Source: Rhodanobacter sp. FW104-R8 (lineage in GTDB: Bacteria; Pseudomonadota; Gammaproteobacteria; Xanthomonadales; Rhodanobacteraceae). From it: a stretch of DNA of 61,500 bases. Numbering within the stretch: the stretch's first letter is position 1; every line of letters begins with the position of its first letter. Of the stretch, positions 26,579 to 35,887 are shown piece after piece. Made by a program: the position numbers and the translations under genes. Under the pieces are notes generated by a model. It was not told the DNA's origin. It saw nothing but the letters and a program-made list of their open reading frames with translations, and did no database searches. The stretch is from assembly GCF_001617365.1 (NCBI RefSeq), contig NZ_LVJR01000006.1, positions 1 through 61,500 on the forward strand, in the 5' to 3' direction.

Positions 26579-28771
26579 ATGGCCGCACTCCGCATTTTCC
26601 CCGCCCGCTCCCCCCTGATCCTCGCCCTGCTCGCCGTCATGGCCTCCGCCCATGCCGCCGACGACACCACCAGGCCGCAGGCCACGCCGCTGGCGCCGGT
26701 CCACGTCGAGGCCGACAGCGCGCACGGCTACCACGCCGACAACTCGCAACTGGACACCTTCGGCAGCTTCGGCAATGCGCCGCTGCAGGACACCCCCGCC
26801 GCGGTCAGCGTGATCACCCGCGACCAGATCGACGATCGCCAGCCACGCACGCTGAGCGAACTGGCGCGCGCCGACGCCGCGCTGGGCGACAACTACGCGC
26901 CGGTCGGCTACTACCAGGACATCGCCATCCGCGGCTTCGCGCTGGACCTCGCCACCGGCTATCGGCTCAACGAGATGAGCCTGGCCGGCGAGCAGCCGAT
27001 CGCACTGGAAGACAAGCAGCGGGTGGAAATCCTCAAGGGCCTCGGCGGCCTCGAAGCGGGCGTGCTGGCGCCGGGCGGGCTGGTCAACTACGTCAGCAAG
27101 CGCCCGGCCGAGGTGCGCAGCGCCACCGTCGGCACCGACTCGCACGGCTCGCGCTACCTCGCCGTGGACGTCGGCGGCTGGCTCTCGCCCACGTTCGGCG
27201 TGCGGGTGAACGCGGCGCATGAAGGCATCCACTCCTGGGTCGACCACGCCGATGGCCGGCGCAACCTGCTGTCGCTGGCCGCCGACTGGAAGATCAGCGC
27301 GGACGCCACCCTGCAGCTGGACAGCGACTACCAGGCCAGCTCGCAGCGCTCCGTCTCCGGCTACCAGCTGCTCGGCGGCCGCACCCTGCCCGCCCGCCCC
27401 AGCCGCACCCGCATGCTCGGCTTCCAGCCGTGGCAGCAGCCGGTCGGCGTCGGCGCCAGCAACAGCACGCTGCGCTTCGACTACCGCCTCGGCAACGACT
27501 GGCACGCACAGCTCTCGGCCGGCCACAGCCGCGCCATGATCGACGACAACGTGGCGTTCGCCTACGGCTGCTTCTACTCGCCCGATTGCGCCAGCGGCGC
27601 CACCCCGGGCTGGTTCTTCGCGCCGAACGGCGACTACGACATCTACGACTACCGCAGCCCCGACGAGGTCCGCAGCAACGACGAGGCCCGCGCGGTGCTG
27701 AAGGGTTCGTTCGACACCGGCGCCATCGGCCACGAAGTCAGCCTCGGCGCCAGCGCGTTCCGCCGTACCATCGACCTGCGCCCCTACGTCTACGACTACG
27801 TGGGCACCGGCAACATCGACCAGGTCGACCCGCCGTACTTCGCGCCGTCGCCGAACCAGCCGGGTGCCTCGGCACGACGCCTCACCAGCTGGCAGCACTC
27901 GATCTTCGCGCTCGACCGCATCCACCTCGGCGCACACTGGCAGCTGCTGGCCGGCGGCCGCTACGTGCGCCTGCACGAGCGCGCCTACGACGACGCCGGC
28001 GCGCCGCAGCGCGACACCCGCCTCGGCAAGGCACTGCCGCAAGCCGCCGTGCTGTGGCAGCCGAGCAGCCGGCTGACTGCCTACGCCAGCTACAGCGAGA
28101 GCCTGTCGCTGGGCAACCAGGCGCCGTACTGGACCTCCAACGGCGGCACCACGCTGGCCCCGCTGCTGGCACGCCAGACCGAGGCCGGCGTGAAGTACGC
28201 CTGGAGCGACGCACTCGGCCTTTCGGCCGCGCTGTACCGCATCCGCCAGCCATACCAGTTCGCGCGGCCGGACGGCAGCGCCGCGGGCTTCACCTTCGTC
28301 CAGCAGGGCAACGAGGCGCATGCCGGGCTGGAACTCAACGCCGCCGGCCAGGTGAGCGACGCGCTGCGCCTCACCGCCAGCGTCAACCTGATCCGGGCCC
28401 GCGCGCAGGGTACCGGCGCGGCCGCCTACGAGGGCCACCAGGTGGTCAACGTACCGCGCCTGCGCACGGCCCTGTACGTGGATTACCGCCTGCCGTTCGC
28501 GGCCGACATCGGCCTGCTCGGCGGCTGGCGCTACGCCAGCCCGAACGTCGCTACGCCGGACGGCATGACGCGCGTGCCGGCGTACCACGTGTTCGATGCC
28601 GGCCTGCGCTACACCACCCGGTGGAACGACCATGCGCTGACCGTGCGGCTCAACGTCGACAACGTGTTCAACCACTTCTACTGGCGCGACACCGGCAACT
28701 CCGGCGGCGACAGCTACCTGTTCCCGGGCACGCCGCGGCTGGCGCGGCTTTCCGCGACCTTCGCGTTCTGA
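26579..28771 (+). CDS. TonB-dependent outer-membrane receptor, TPP-riboswitch controlled (probable thiamine uptake)
   Basis: 730 residues with signal peptide ending ...ALLAVMASAHA. The plug domain follows (DTPAAVSVITRDQIDDRQPR, IAIRGFALD, RVEILKGLGGLEAGVLAPGG) and then a 22-strand-type barrel ending SATFAF with terminal Phe. Domain style is that of siderophore receptors of the FhuA/FecA class. Because it is directly under a TPP riboswitch and is followed after 1 nt by a PnuC-type permease, it most likely imports thiamine or a precursor; TPP-regulated TonB receptors are known from comparative genomics. ATG 26579 is chosen because it opens the signal peptide; the frame upstream lies in the riboswitch. 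Confidence 0.9.
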   Translation: MAALRIFPARSPLILALLAVMASAHAADDTTRPQATPLAPVHVEADSAHGYHADNSQLDTFGSFGNAPLQDTPAAVSVITRDQIDDRQPRTLSELARADAALGDNYAPVGYYQDIAIRGFALDLATGYRLNEMSLAGEQPIALEDKQRVEILKGLGGLEAGVLAPGGLVNYVSKRPAEVRSATVGTDSHGSRYLAVDVGGWLSPTFGVRVNAAHEGIHSWVDHADGRRNLLSLAADWKISADATLQLDSDYQASSQRSVSGYQLLGGRTLPARPSRTRMLGFQPWQQPVGVGASNSTLRFDYRLGNDWHAQLSAGHSRAMIDDNVAFAYGCFYSPDCASGATPGWFFAPNGDYDIYDYRSPDEVRSNDEARAVLKGSFDTGAIGHEVSLGASAFRRTIDLRPYVYDYVGTGNIDQVDPPYFAPSPNQPGASARRLTSWQHSIFALDRIHLGAHWQLLAGGRYVRLHERAYDDAGAPQRDTRLGKALPQAAVLWQPSSRLTAYASYSESLSLGNQAPYWTSNGGTTLAPLLARQTEAGVKYAWSDALGLSAALYRIRQPYQFARPDGSAAGFTFVQQGNEAHAGLELNAAGQVSDALRLTASVNLIRARAQGTGAAAYEGHQVVNVPRLRTALYVDYRLPFAADIGLLGGWRYASPNVATPDGMTRVPAYHVFDAGLRYTTRWNDHALTVRLNVDNVFNHFYWRDTGNSGGDSYLFPGTPRLARLSATFAF

Positions 28772-28772
28772 C

Positions 28773-29342
28773 ATGGGCTGGATCGAACTCGTCGCCGCGC
28801 TGCTTAGCGCCTGGGGCGTATGGCTCACCGCACGCCGGCGGCCGTGGTGCTGGCCGGTGGGCCTGGTGTCAGTGCTGGTTTACGCGTGGGTGTTCGTCGG
28901 GGCGAAGCTGTATTCCGACGCGCTGCTGCAACTGGCGTTCGCGGTGCTGATCGGCTACGGCTGGGCACGCTGGCTGCAGCACCTGGACGGCGACGGCCGC
29001 GTGCAGGTGGCCGCGCTGCCGCGCCGGCAGGCCATGGCGCACATCGCGCTGGGCGTGCTCGGCGCGCTGGCGCTGGGCGCATTCATGCACTACCGCACCA
29101 ACGCCGCCCTGCCCTGGCTGGACGCCGCGCTCACCGCCTTCAGCCTGGTCGCGCAGTGGTGGCAGGCGCGCCGGCACATCGCCGCGTGGTGGCTGTGGAT
29201 CGTGGTGGATGCGATCTACATCGGCGAGTACGCCTACAAGTCGCTGCTGATCACCGCGGCGCTGTACGCCGGCTTCATCGTGCTGGCGGCGATCGGACTG
29301 CGCGCGTGGCAGCGCGCCGGCAAGGCACCTGCCTCCGCCTGA
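28773..29342 (+). CDS. pnuT: PnuC-family transporter, probable thiamine transporter PnuT
   Basis: 189 residues, seven hydrophobic segments. The family signature is near the C-terminus: QWWQARRHIAAWWLWIVVDA followed by IYIGEYAYKSLL. PnuC proteins are SWEET-like facilitators of the inner membrane for nicotinamide riboside (PnuC), thiamine (PnuT) or riboflavin (PnuX). Substrate is inferred from the TPP riboswitch at the head of the operon. The gene starts one base after the receptor stop codon, so translation is probably coupled. A phosphorylating kinase is normally needed to trap the substrate in the cell. Confidence 0.85.
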   Translation: MGWIELVAALLSAWGVWLTARRRPWCWPVGLVSVLVYAWVFVGAKLYSDALLQLAFAVLIGYGWARWLQHLDGDGRVQVAALPRRQAMAHIALGVLGALALGAFMHYRTNAALPWLDAALTAFSLVAQWWQARRHIAAWWLWIVVDAIYIGEYAYKSLLITAALYAGFIVLAAIGLRAWQRAGKAPASA

Positions 29343-29430
29343 CGCCGGCGCGGAAGCCCGGCTCCGGCATGTTCAGCGAATCGTAACGCCGCTGCGACGA
29401 CACTACGGCTGCACGCAACGTCAATGCCGG

Positions 29431-30060
29431 ATGGACGCCAGGATGAATATCCCGCCGGGTGGAATGCAGCTGCTGTACGTCGCCGTCCTGCTGCTGGCCG
29501 CGGCGGGGCCGGCCGGCGCGCAGAACATCTACAAGTGCACCCAGGGCGGCCAGGTCGCCTATACCGACCACCCGTGCCCGAACGGCAGCGGCGAGCTGCT
29601 GCACCAGGCCGACGACACCGAAGTCATCGACCGCTACCTGCGCCTGGGCCAGGACGAGCTGGCGAAGCGCTATGCGGATTCACGCCACCTCGAAGCGCTC
29701 TACCAACAGCGCCTCGACGCGCGCCAGCAGGCGATGGACGAAAAGGCCCAGCGCGAAGCCGACGCGGCCTACGCAGCGCAGCAGCGTGACGAAGAAGCCC
29801 GGCAACAGGCGCTGGCCGACCAGGCAGCCGAGCGCGACCGGCTGCATGCCGAGAATGCGGCTTTGCGCCAGCAGAACGCGGATTACCAGAACCAGCTGAA
29901 CCAGCCGGTCTACAACGCCCCGCCGGTCTACTGGGGCCCCCCGCCGTACCCACGCCGCCATCGCGACCATGATTACGACGGCGACCACCCGCCACCGGTA
30001 TCGGACAAACCGATCTTCCACCCGTGCAAGCAGTTGGCCGGTGGTCGCACGCAGTGCTGA
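29431..30060 (+). CDS. Exported DUF4124-domain protein with coiled coil
   Basis: 209 residues from ATG 29431; ATGs at 29443 and 29464 are also possible. A signal peptide (MQLLYVAVLLLAAAGPAGAQ) precedes a DUF4124 motif, NIYKCTQGGQVAYTDHPCPN, with two cysteines likely disulphide-bonded in the periplasm. Residues about 80-150 form a charged coiled coil (QRLDARQQAMDEKAQREADA, ERDRLHAENAALRQQNADY). The C-terminus is Pro/Tyr/His-rich and ends with CKQLAGGRTQC. Function unknown; such proteins are common in Xanthomonadales. Confidence 0.8.
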   Translation: MDARMNIPPGGMQLLYVAVLLLAAAGPAGAQNIYKCTQGGQVAYTDHPCPNGSGELLHQADDTEVIDRYLRLGQDELAKRYADSRHLEALYQQRLDARQQAMDEKAQREADAAYAAQQRDEEARQQALADQAAERDRLHAENAALRQQNADYQNQLNQPVYNAPPVYWGPPPYPRRHRDHDYDGDHPPPVSDKPIFHPCKQLAGGRTQC

Positions 30061-30290
30061 AGTGCTGTCTGCGGCGCACCCGGCCGAGCCGTTGAACCGG
30101 CAGCGTCACCCCGGCGGCAGCCATCCATTACGCGCACCGAAATCCTCCATGACCGCGCGGCAGCGCGTTGCGGGCCGTCCCTGCTTCCCGTTGACTGCGC
30201 AGTGGGGCGGGAGGAAAGTCGGGAGTGCCGAAGAAACGGGCGCCGTGCAGGATGCCCGCGACGGGTACCTGGCCATGCCAAGGAGGCCTT

Positions 30291-30860
30291 ATGAAACGGT
30301 TCCACGTACTGATGCTTTCCGGAATGCTGTCGGCCGCCACCGGCGGCGCCATGGCCGATTCGGGCTCGCTCAACGCGTTCACGCCCAAGGTCCTGCCGGT
30401 CCTGGTGCGGGTGGATTCCCGGGGCAAGGTCACCGACGTCTCGCCGGCCTACGAACTCCCCCCGCGATTCAGCCGCTTGCTCGCCAGGAACCTGGGCGAA
30501 ATGATCGCCAAGCCGGCGTTCGACCACGATCGCCCCGTGGCCAGCCAACTCGTGATCAACCTCGCTTTGCAGACCACCCCGCGCAAGGAGGGCGACTACG
30601 ACGCCCACTTCGCCTATGTCTCGAGCCAGCCCGTGCCCATCGGGTCGTGGTACTGGGTCCATGAGGACGGCCACCGGCTGGCGCTCGCGAACAGGAACGA
30701 CATCCGCCGCATCGAAAACCTTCGCTTCAACAGGCATCGGCCGGAGTACCTGCCGCAGCGTGCCTGGGACATCCAGTCCGCACCGGGTCCGGCCATTCGT
30801 AGCGCCACCAGCAACGTGACCAGCCCTCCGGCACCGCGCGACCCGGGGCATGGCCGGTGA
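30291..30860 (+). CDS. Exported protein with TonB C-terminal-like domain
   Basis: 189 residues from ATG 30291, preceded by a strong AAGGAGG. Signal peptide MKRFHVLMLSGMLSAATGGA, then VLPVLVRVDSRGKVTDVSPA and NLGEMIAKPAFDHDRPVASQ, a pattern like the beta-alpha-beta of TonB C-terminal domains (V-x-V-D...G-x-V...A-x...KPA...G-x-P-V). No transmembrane anchor beyond the signal peptide and no Pro-rich spacer, so it is not an energy-coupling TonB itself. The last 50 residues look disordered. The assignment is by eye; function unknown. A strong bidirectional terminator follows. Confidence 0.7.
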   Translation: MKRFHVLMLSGMLSAATGGAMADSGSLNAFTPKVLPVLVRVDSRGKVTDVSPAYELPPRFSRLLARNLGEMIAKPAFDHDRPVASQLVINLALQTTPRKEGDYDAHFAYVSSQPVPIGSWYWVHEDGHRLALANRNDIRRIENLRFNRHRPEYLPQRAWDIQSAPGPAIRSATSNVTSPPAPRDPGHGR

Positions 30861-30920
30861 CCTGAACCGGCGGTCGCCGGCGGGCGAGGAACGCGTCACG
30901 CCGCCAGGATGTCCCGCAAG

Positions 30921-30952
30921 GAAAAGGCCCGTCGGATCCGACGGGCCTTTTC
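30921..30952. terminator. Perfect bidirectional terminator
   Basis: A 32-nt perfect palindrome: GAAAAGGCCCGTCGG pairs with its complement around AT/CC, giving T-runs on both strands. It separates the convergent gene ending at 30860 from htpG. Confidence 0.9.
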
Positions 30953-30991
30953 TTCTTTCCGGGATCGCCGTCGCGAAAGGCGTGATGCGGC

Positions 30992-32860
30992 TTATCCCAG
31001 CAACACCCGATTCATCCGCTGCACGAACGCCGACGGGTCCGGCAGCTGCGCACCGGCCGCAATCTCCGCCTGCTCCAGCAGCAGGGTGGCCAGGTCCTTC
31101 GCCTTCGCCTCGTCGGTTTCGGCCTCGACGCGCTTCAGCAGCGCGTGCTGCGGGTTGATCTCCAGCGTGGGTTTGTTCTCGGGCATGTCGTGGCCGGCTT
31201 CGCGCAGCAGGCGGGCCAGGTGCGGGGCCATCTCGTAGTCGCTGAGGGCGAGGCACGAAGGCGAGTCGGTGAGGCGGGCCGATACCTTCACCTCGCCCAC
31301 GCGGTCGCCGAGCAGGTCCTTCAGCTTCTTCAGCAGCGGCTCGGCTTCTTTCGTCGCCTCTTCCTGCTTCTTCTTGTCGGCTTCGTCCAGCGGCACCTCG
31401 CCCTTGGCAACGCTCTTGAGCTTCTTGCCTTCGTACTCGCTCAAGCTGCCGATCATCCACTCGTCGATGCGGTCGGACATCAGCAGCACCTCGATGTCCT
31501 TGGCCTTGAACGCTTCCAGTTGCGGGCTGCCGAAGGCGGCGGCGTAACTGTCGGCGGTGATGTACCAGATGGCGTCCTGTCCGACGGCCATGCGGCCGAT
31601 GTAATCGTCGAAGGAGACGGTCTGCGCGCTGCCTTCGCCCTTGGTGGAAGCGAAGCGCAGCAGCTTGGCGATGCGCTCGCGGTTGTTGGCGTCTTCGCTG
31701 ATGCCTTCCTTGAGCGTGTTGCCGAACGCCTTGTAGAAGGTGGCGAATTTCTCCGGCTCGTCCTTGGCCAGCTTCTCGATCAGGTCGAGCACGCGCTTGA
31801 CGCAGGCGGCCTTGATGCGCTCGAGCTGGCGGTTGTGCTGCAGGATTTCGCGGCTGACGTTGAGCGGCAGGTCGTCGGCGTCGACCACGCCGCGCACGAA
31901 GCGCAGGTAGTTCGGCAGCAGCTCCTCGGCGGCGTCCATGATGAAGACGCGCTTGATGTAGAGCTTCAAGCCCTTGCGCTCGTCGCGGCCGCCCATCATC
32001 AGGTCGAACGGCGGCTGCGAGGGGATGTACAGCAAGGTGGTGAAGCTCTGGCTGCCTTCGACGCGGTTGTGCGTCCACGCCAGCGCATCGTTGAAGTCGT
32101 GGCCGAGCGACTTGTAGAAGCTCTGGTAGTCCTCGTCGGAAATCTCGGCCTTGGGCTTGGTCCACAGCGCCGAGGCGGCGTTGACGGTCTCGAACTCGTC
32201 GGTGGGCTTGCCGTCCTTCTCGACCGGCATGCGGATCGGGAATGCCACGTGGTCGGAGTAGCGGGTGATCAGCGCGCGCAGCTGCCAGCGGCTGAGGAAC
32301 TCGTCCTCGTCGGCCTTGAGATGCAGGATCACGGCGGTGCCGCGTTCGGCCAGTTCGACCGGCTCCAGCGAGTACTCGCCCTTGCCGTCGCTTTCCCACT
32401 TCACGCCCTCACCGGCCGGCGCGTCCGCGCGGCGGCTGAGCACGGTGACCTTGTCGGCGACCACGAAGGCGGAGTAGAAGCCCACGCCGAACTGGCCGAT
32501 CAGGCGCGCGTCGGCCTTCTGTTCGCCCGACATCGCCTCCAGGAAACGGCGCGTGCCGGAGCTGGCGATGGTGCCGATGTTGGCCACCACCTCGTCGCGG
32601 CTCATGCCGATGCCGTTGTCGCGCACGGTGACGGTGCGCGCGTCGGGGTCCCAGCTGACGTCGATGTGCAGCTCGCTGTCGCCGGCGGAAAGTTCCGGCT
32701 TAGCGATCGATTCGAAGCGCAGCTTGTCGCAGGCGTCGGAAGCGTTGGAGATCAGCTCGCGCAGGAAGATCTCCTTGTGCGAGTACAGCGAATGGGTGAC
32801 CAGGTGCAGCACCTGGGCGACTTCGGCTTCGAACTTGCGGGTTTCGGCGGGTGCGTTCAT
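30992..32860 (-). CDS. htpG: Chaperone HtpG (bacterial Hsp90)
   Basis: 622 residues, close to E. coli HtpG (624). GHKL ATPase domain: LHLVTHSLYSHKEIFLRELI, SNASDACDKLRF, DNGIGMSRDEV and GQFGVGFYSAFVVADKVTVL. Middle domain and C-terminal dimerisation domain follow (LLLEQAEIAAGAQLPDPSAF). HtpG remodels client proteins with DnaK. A sigma-32-like promoter lies 34 nt upstream. htpX, another heat-shock membrane-quality gene, is upstream on the same strand, separated by a palindromic repeat. Confidence 0.98.
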   Translation of the reverse strand: MNAPAETRKFEAEVAQVLHLVTHSLYSHKEIFLRELISNASDACDKLRFESIAKPELSAGDSELHIDVSWDPDARTVTVRDNGIGMSRDEVVANIGTIASSGTRRFLEAMSGEQKADARLIGQFGVGFYSAFVVADKVTVLSRRADAPAGEGVKWESDGKGEYSLEPVELAERGTAVILHLKADEDEFLSRWQLRALITRYSDHVAFPIRMPVEKDGKPTDEFETVNAASALWTKPKAEISDEDYQSFYKSLGHDFNDALAWTHNRVEGSQSFTTLLYIPSQPPFDLMMGGRDERKGLKLYIKRVFIMDAAEELLPNYLRFVRGVVDADDLPLNVSREILQHNRQLERIKAACVKRVLDLIEKLAKDEPEKFATFYKAFGNTLKEGISEDANNRERIAKLLRFASTKGEGSAQTVSFDDYIGRMAVGQDAIWYITADSYAAAFGSPQLEAFKAKDIEVLLMSDRIDEWMIGSLSEYEGKKLKSVAKGEVPLDEADKKKQEEATKEAEPLLKKLKDLLGDRVGEVKVSARLTDSPSCLALSDYEMAPHLARLLREAGHDMPENKPTLEINPQHALLKRVEAETDEAKAKDLATLLLEQAEIAAGAQLPDPSAFVQRMNRVLLG

Positions 32861-32893
32861 GCGTGGAGTTTCCGTTGTTGCGCTGACTATGGG

Positions 32894-32919
32894 AAATGGC
32901 CCCTCTCCATGCTAGCAAG
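32894..32919 (-). promoter_or_regulatory. Sigma-32-like heat-shock promoter of htpG
   Basis: Reading the minus strand, CTTGCT (32919-32914), 14 nt, then CCATTT (32899-32894) resembles CTTGAA-N13-17-CCCCATNT. The expected start lies about 25 nt before the htpG ATG. The -35 matches four of six positions. Confidence 0.45.
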
Positions 32920-32990
32920 CGGGAGGTTGGCGACCGAAGGGAGTCCTTCAGGTGAGGGGGTTCGCTCTTGATCCTGGATTGACCTTGCGG

Positions 32991-33037
32991 CGAAGAGCAA
33001 CCCCTCCCCAGCCCTCCCCTGCTAGCAGGGGAGGGAG
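32991..33037. repeat. CGAAGAGC-type palindromic intergenic repeat, copy 1
   Basis: CGAAGAGC followed by a C-rich stretch and the perfect 24-bp palindrome CCCTCCCCTGCTAGC... at 33012-33035. A second copy with the same left part lies at 37211-37257 and a shorter relative at 49246-49269. REP-like; may act as terminator of htpX. Confidence 0.7.
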
Positions 33038-33048
33038 CAAAGCGGAGG

Positions 33049-33942
33049 TCAGGTGGGGTTCTGCAGCGCCGCGATGCGCTCCTCCAGCGGCGGATGGCTC
33101 ATGAACAGGCGCTTGAAACCCTCGGCCAGCGGACCGGAGATGCCGAACGCGGCGATCGTGGTCGGCAGCGTATTCTCGCCGTGGTTGGCCTGCAGCCGCT
33201 GCAGCGCCGAGATCATCGCACCGCGGCCGGCGAACTGCGCGCCCGCCGCGTCGGCGCGGAACTCGCGCCAGCGCGAGAACGCGGCCACGATGATCGAGGC
33301 GAACAGGCCGAACACCAGCTGCAGCACCATCACCGTCACGAAATAGCCGATGCCGGTGCCGCCCTCGCGGTCGTCGCGGCCACCGGACAGCCAGCTGTCG
33401 ACCAGCCGCCCCACGATGCGCGCGGCGAGGATCACCAGCGTGTTCAGCACGCCCTGGATCAGGGTCAGCGTGACCATGTCGCCGTTCGCCACGTGGCCGA
33501 TCTCGTGGCCGAGCACGGCGCCGACCTGCTCGCGGTTCATCTGCTGCAGCAGGCCGGAACTCACCGCCACCAGCGAGCTGTTCTTCGTCATGCCTGTGGC
33601 GAACGCATTCATCTCTGGCGCGTCGTAGATCGCCACCTCGGGCATGCCGATGCCGGCGTTCTGCGCATGGCGGCGCACGGTGTCGACCAGCCAGCGCTCG
33701 GTCTCGTCCTGCGGCTGCTCGATCACCCGCGCGCCGGTGGACCACTTGGCGATCGTCTTGGACATCGCCAGCGAAATGAACGCGCCGCCCATGCCGAACA
33801 CGGCCGCATAGGCCAGCAGGCCGCCCATGCCGCCGTAGCCGCGGGCGGCGGCCATCTGGTCGATGCCGAACAGGTGGCAGACGATGCTCAGCAGGAGCAG
33901 GACGGCAAGGTTGGTACCGATGAACAATGCGATGCGACGCAT
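33049..33942 (-). CDS. htpX: Membrane metalloprotease HtpX
   Basis: HtpX is a zinc endoprotease of the inner membrane that cleaves misfolded membrane proteins. 297 residues from ATG 33942 (MRRIALFIGTNLAVLLLLSI); the longer frame to 34044 is unsupported. Two N-terminal transmembrane helices, then the HEIGH zinc motif in GAVLGHEIGHVANGDMVTL near residue 142, and two more hydrophobic segments (LNTLVILAARIVGRL, VMVLQLVFGLFASIIVAAF). The third ligand Glu is in FRADAAGA. Length fits E. coli HtpX (293). Confidence 0.97.
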   Translation of the reverse strand: MRRIALFIGTNLAVLLLLSIVCHLFGIDQMAAARGYGGMGGLLAYAAVFGMGGAFISLAMSKTIAKWSTGARVIEQPQDETERWLVDTVRRHAQNAGIGMPEVAIYDAPEMNAFATGMTKNSSLVAVSSGLLQQMNREQVGAVLGHEIGHVANGDMVTLTLIQGVLNTLVILAARIVGRLVDSWLSGGRDDREGGTGIGYFVTVMVLQLVFGLFASIIVAAFSRWREFRADAAGAQFAGRGAMISALQRLQANHGENTLPTTIAAFGISGPLAEGFKRLFMSHPPLEERIAALQNPT

Positions 33943-34068
33943 GGCTGTCTCTCTTTGGCAGTCATGAAGGAAACGGGAAAACCGCAGCTCAAGATTCGGG
34001 GCGCAAGTGGTGGCTTTCAAGGGTTGCCGGCAGCGACCGGTCACGCCCCGCTACCCTAGAATGCGCCG

Positions 34069-34935
34069 ATGAGCTACCGCGGCCGCTTCGCCCCCTCGCC
34101 CACCGGACAGCTGCACTTCGGCTCGCTGGTCGCCGCGGTGGGCAGTTGGCTGTGCGCACGGCACGCCGGCGGCGAATGGCTGTTGCGGATGGAAGACATC
34201 GACCCGCCGCGCGAGGTTCCCGGCTCGGCCGCCGGCATCCTTGCCGCCTTGCCGGCGTTCGGGCTGGTCGCCGATGCGCCGTCGCTGTTCCAGTCGCGGC
34301 GCCTCGCCGCCTACGACGCCGCGTTCGAACGGTTGTGCGAGGCCGGCCAGGTGTTCCCCTGCTGGTGCAGCCGCAGCGAGCTGGCCGGCGCCGGCGGCAT
34401 CCATCGCGACGGCCGCTGCGTCGCTGCGCCGCAGCCCGGCCAGGCATCAGCCTGGCGCCTGCTCGCACCGGATCTCGTGATCGAATTCGATGACGCACTG
34501 CAGGGTCCGCAACGACAGAACCTGCGCGACGAGGTGGGCGACTTCGTGATCCGCCGGGTCGAGGGTTTCTACTCCTACCAGCTCGCCTGCGTGGTGGACG
34601 ACGCGCACCAGGGCATCACCGAGGTGGTGCGCGGTCTCGACCTGCTCGACTCCACCGCGCGGCAGATCTGGCTGCAGCGCTGCCTCGGGCTGGCCACGCC
34701 GGCTTATCGCCACCTGCCGCTGGTGCTGGACGGCGAGGGACGCAAGCTGTCGAAGTCCGGGCAGGCGTTTCCGGTCGACCCGGCCGATCCGTTGCCGGCG
34801 TTGCGGCGGGCGCTGGCATTCCTGCGGGTACCGGCGCCGGCCATGGCCGTGGATGCCAGCGACCTGCTGGCGCAGGCGCTGGCGAACTTCGACCCGGCGT
34901 ATTTGCCGCATTGCAGCGGTCACTCTTTCGCCTGA
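34069..34935 (+). CDS. gluQ: Glutamyl-queuosine tRNA(Asp) synthetase
   Basis: GluQ-RS attaches glutamate to the queuosine base at position 34 of tRNA-Asp. It is a truncated GluRS catalytic domain without the anticodon-binding part; the 288-residue length fits. HIGH-like motif PSPTGQLHFGSLVAAVGSWL, the zinc region beginning CWCSRSEL, and KLSKS in GRKLSKSGQAFPVDP are present. The phrase LLRMEDIDPPREVPGSA is characteristic of the family. Divergent from htpX and followed by phaB at 111 nt. Confidence 0.94.
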   Translation: MSYRGRFAPSPTGQLHFGSLVAAVGSWLCARHAGGEWLLRMEDIDPPREVPGSAAGILAALPAFGLVADAPSLFQSRRLAAYDAAFERLCEAGQVFPCWCSRSELAGAGGIHRDGRCVAAPQPGQASAWRLLAPDLVIEFDDALQGPQRQNLRDEVGDFVIRRVEGFYSYQLACVVDDAHQGITEVVRGLDLLDSTARQIWLQRCLGLATPAYRHLPLVLDGEGRKLSKSGQAFPVDPADPLPALRRALAFLRVPAPAMAVDASDLLAQALANFDPAYLPHCSGHSFA

Positions 34936-35046
34936 AACGCTATAAATGCAGAGCGCACCGGCGTCCCGTGGCAACGGCTGAAACATGCCCTCGCCGCGAT
35001 CCGGTGCGGCAGCCCTCCGCTTCACCTGCACAGGAGTTTCAAGGAC

Positions 35047-35787
<741 letters not shown>

Positions 35788-35803
35788 GCACCACTCCAAC
35801 CAT

Positions 35804-35887
35804 GTAGGAGCCCGCTTGCGGGCGATGCTCTGGTTCCAGGACCCGGGGGGTTCACAGCAAGAGCATCGCCCGCAAGCGGGCTCCTAC
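35804..35887. repeat. GTAGGAGC-type REP palindrome
   Basis: Perfect 27-bp inverted repeat: left arm 35804-35830 begins GTAGGAGCCCGCTTGCGGGC, right arm 35861-35887 is its complement, with a 30-nt loop. This is a REP type common in Xanthomonads and pseudomonads. The right arm supplies the TAG stop codon of tcdA (35884-35886). Confidence 0.95.

Noticed and set aside
26255..28828. Minus-strand frame of 857 codons opposite the TonB receptor
   Set aside because: Val/Ala/Arg-rich shadow that also crosses the TPP riboswitch.
31145..32971. Plus-strand frame of 608 codons opposite htpG
   Set aside because: Antisense shadow of a fully conserved htpG; no domain.
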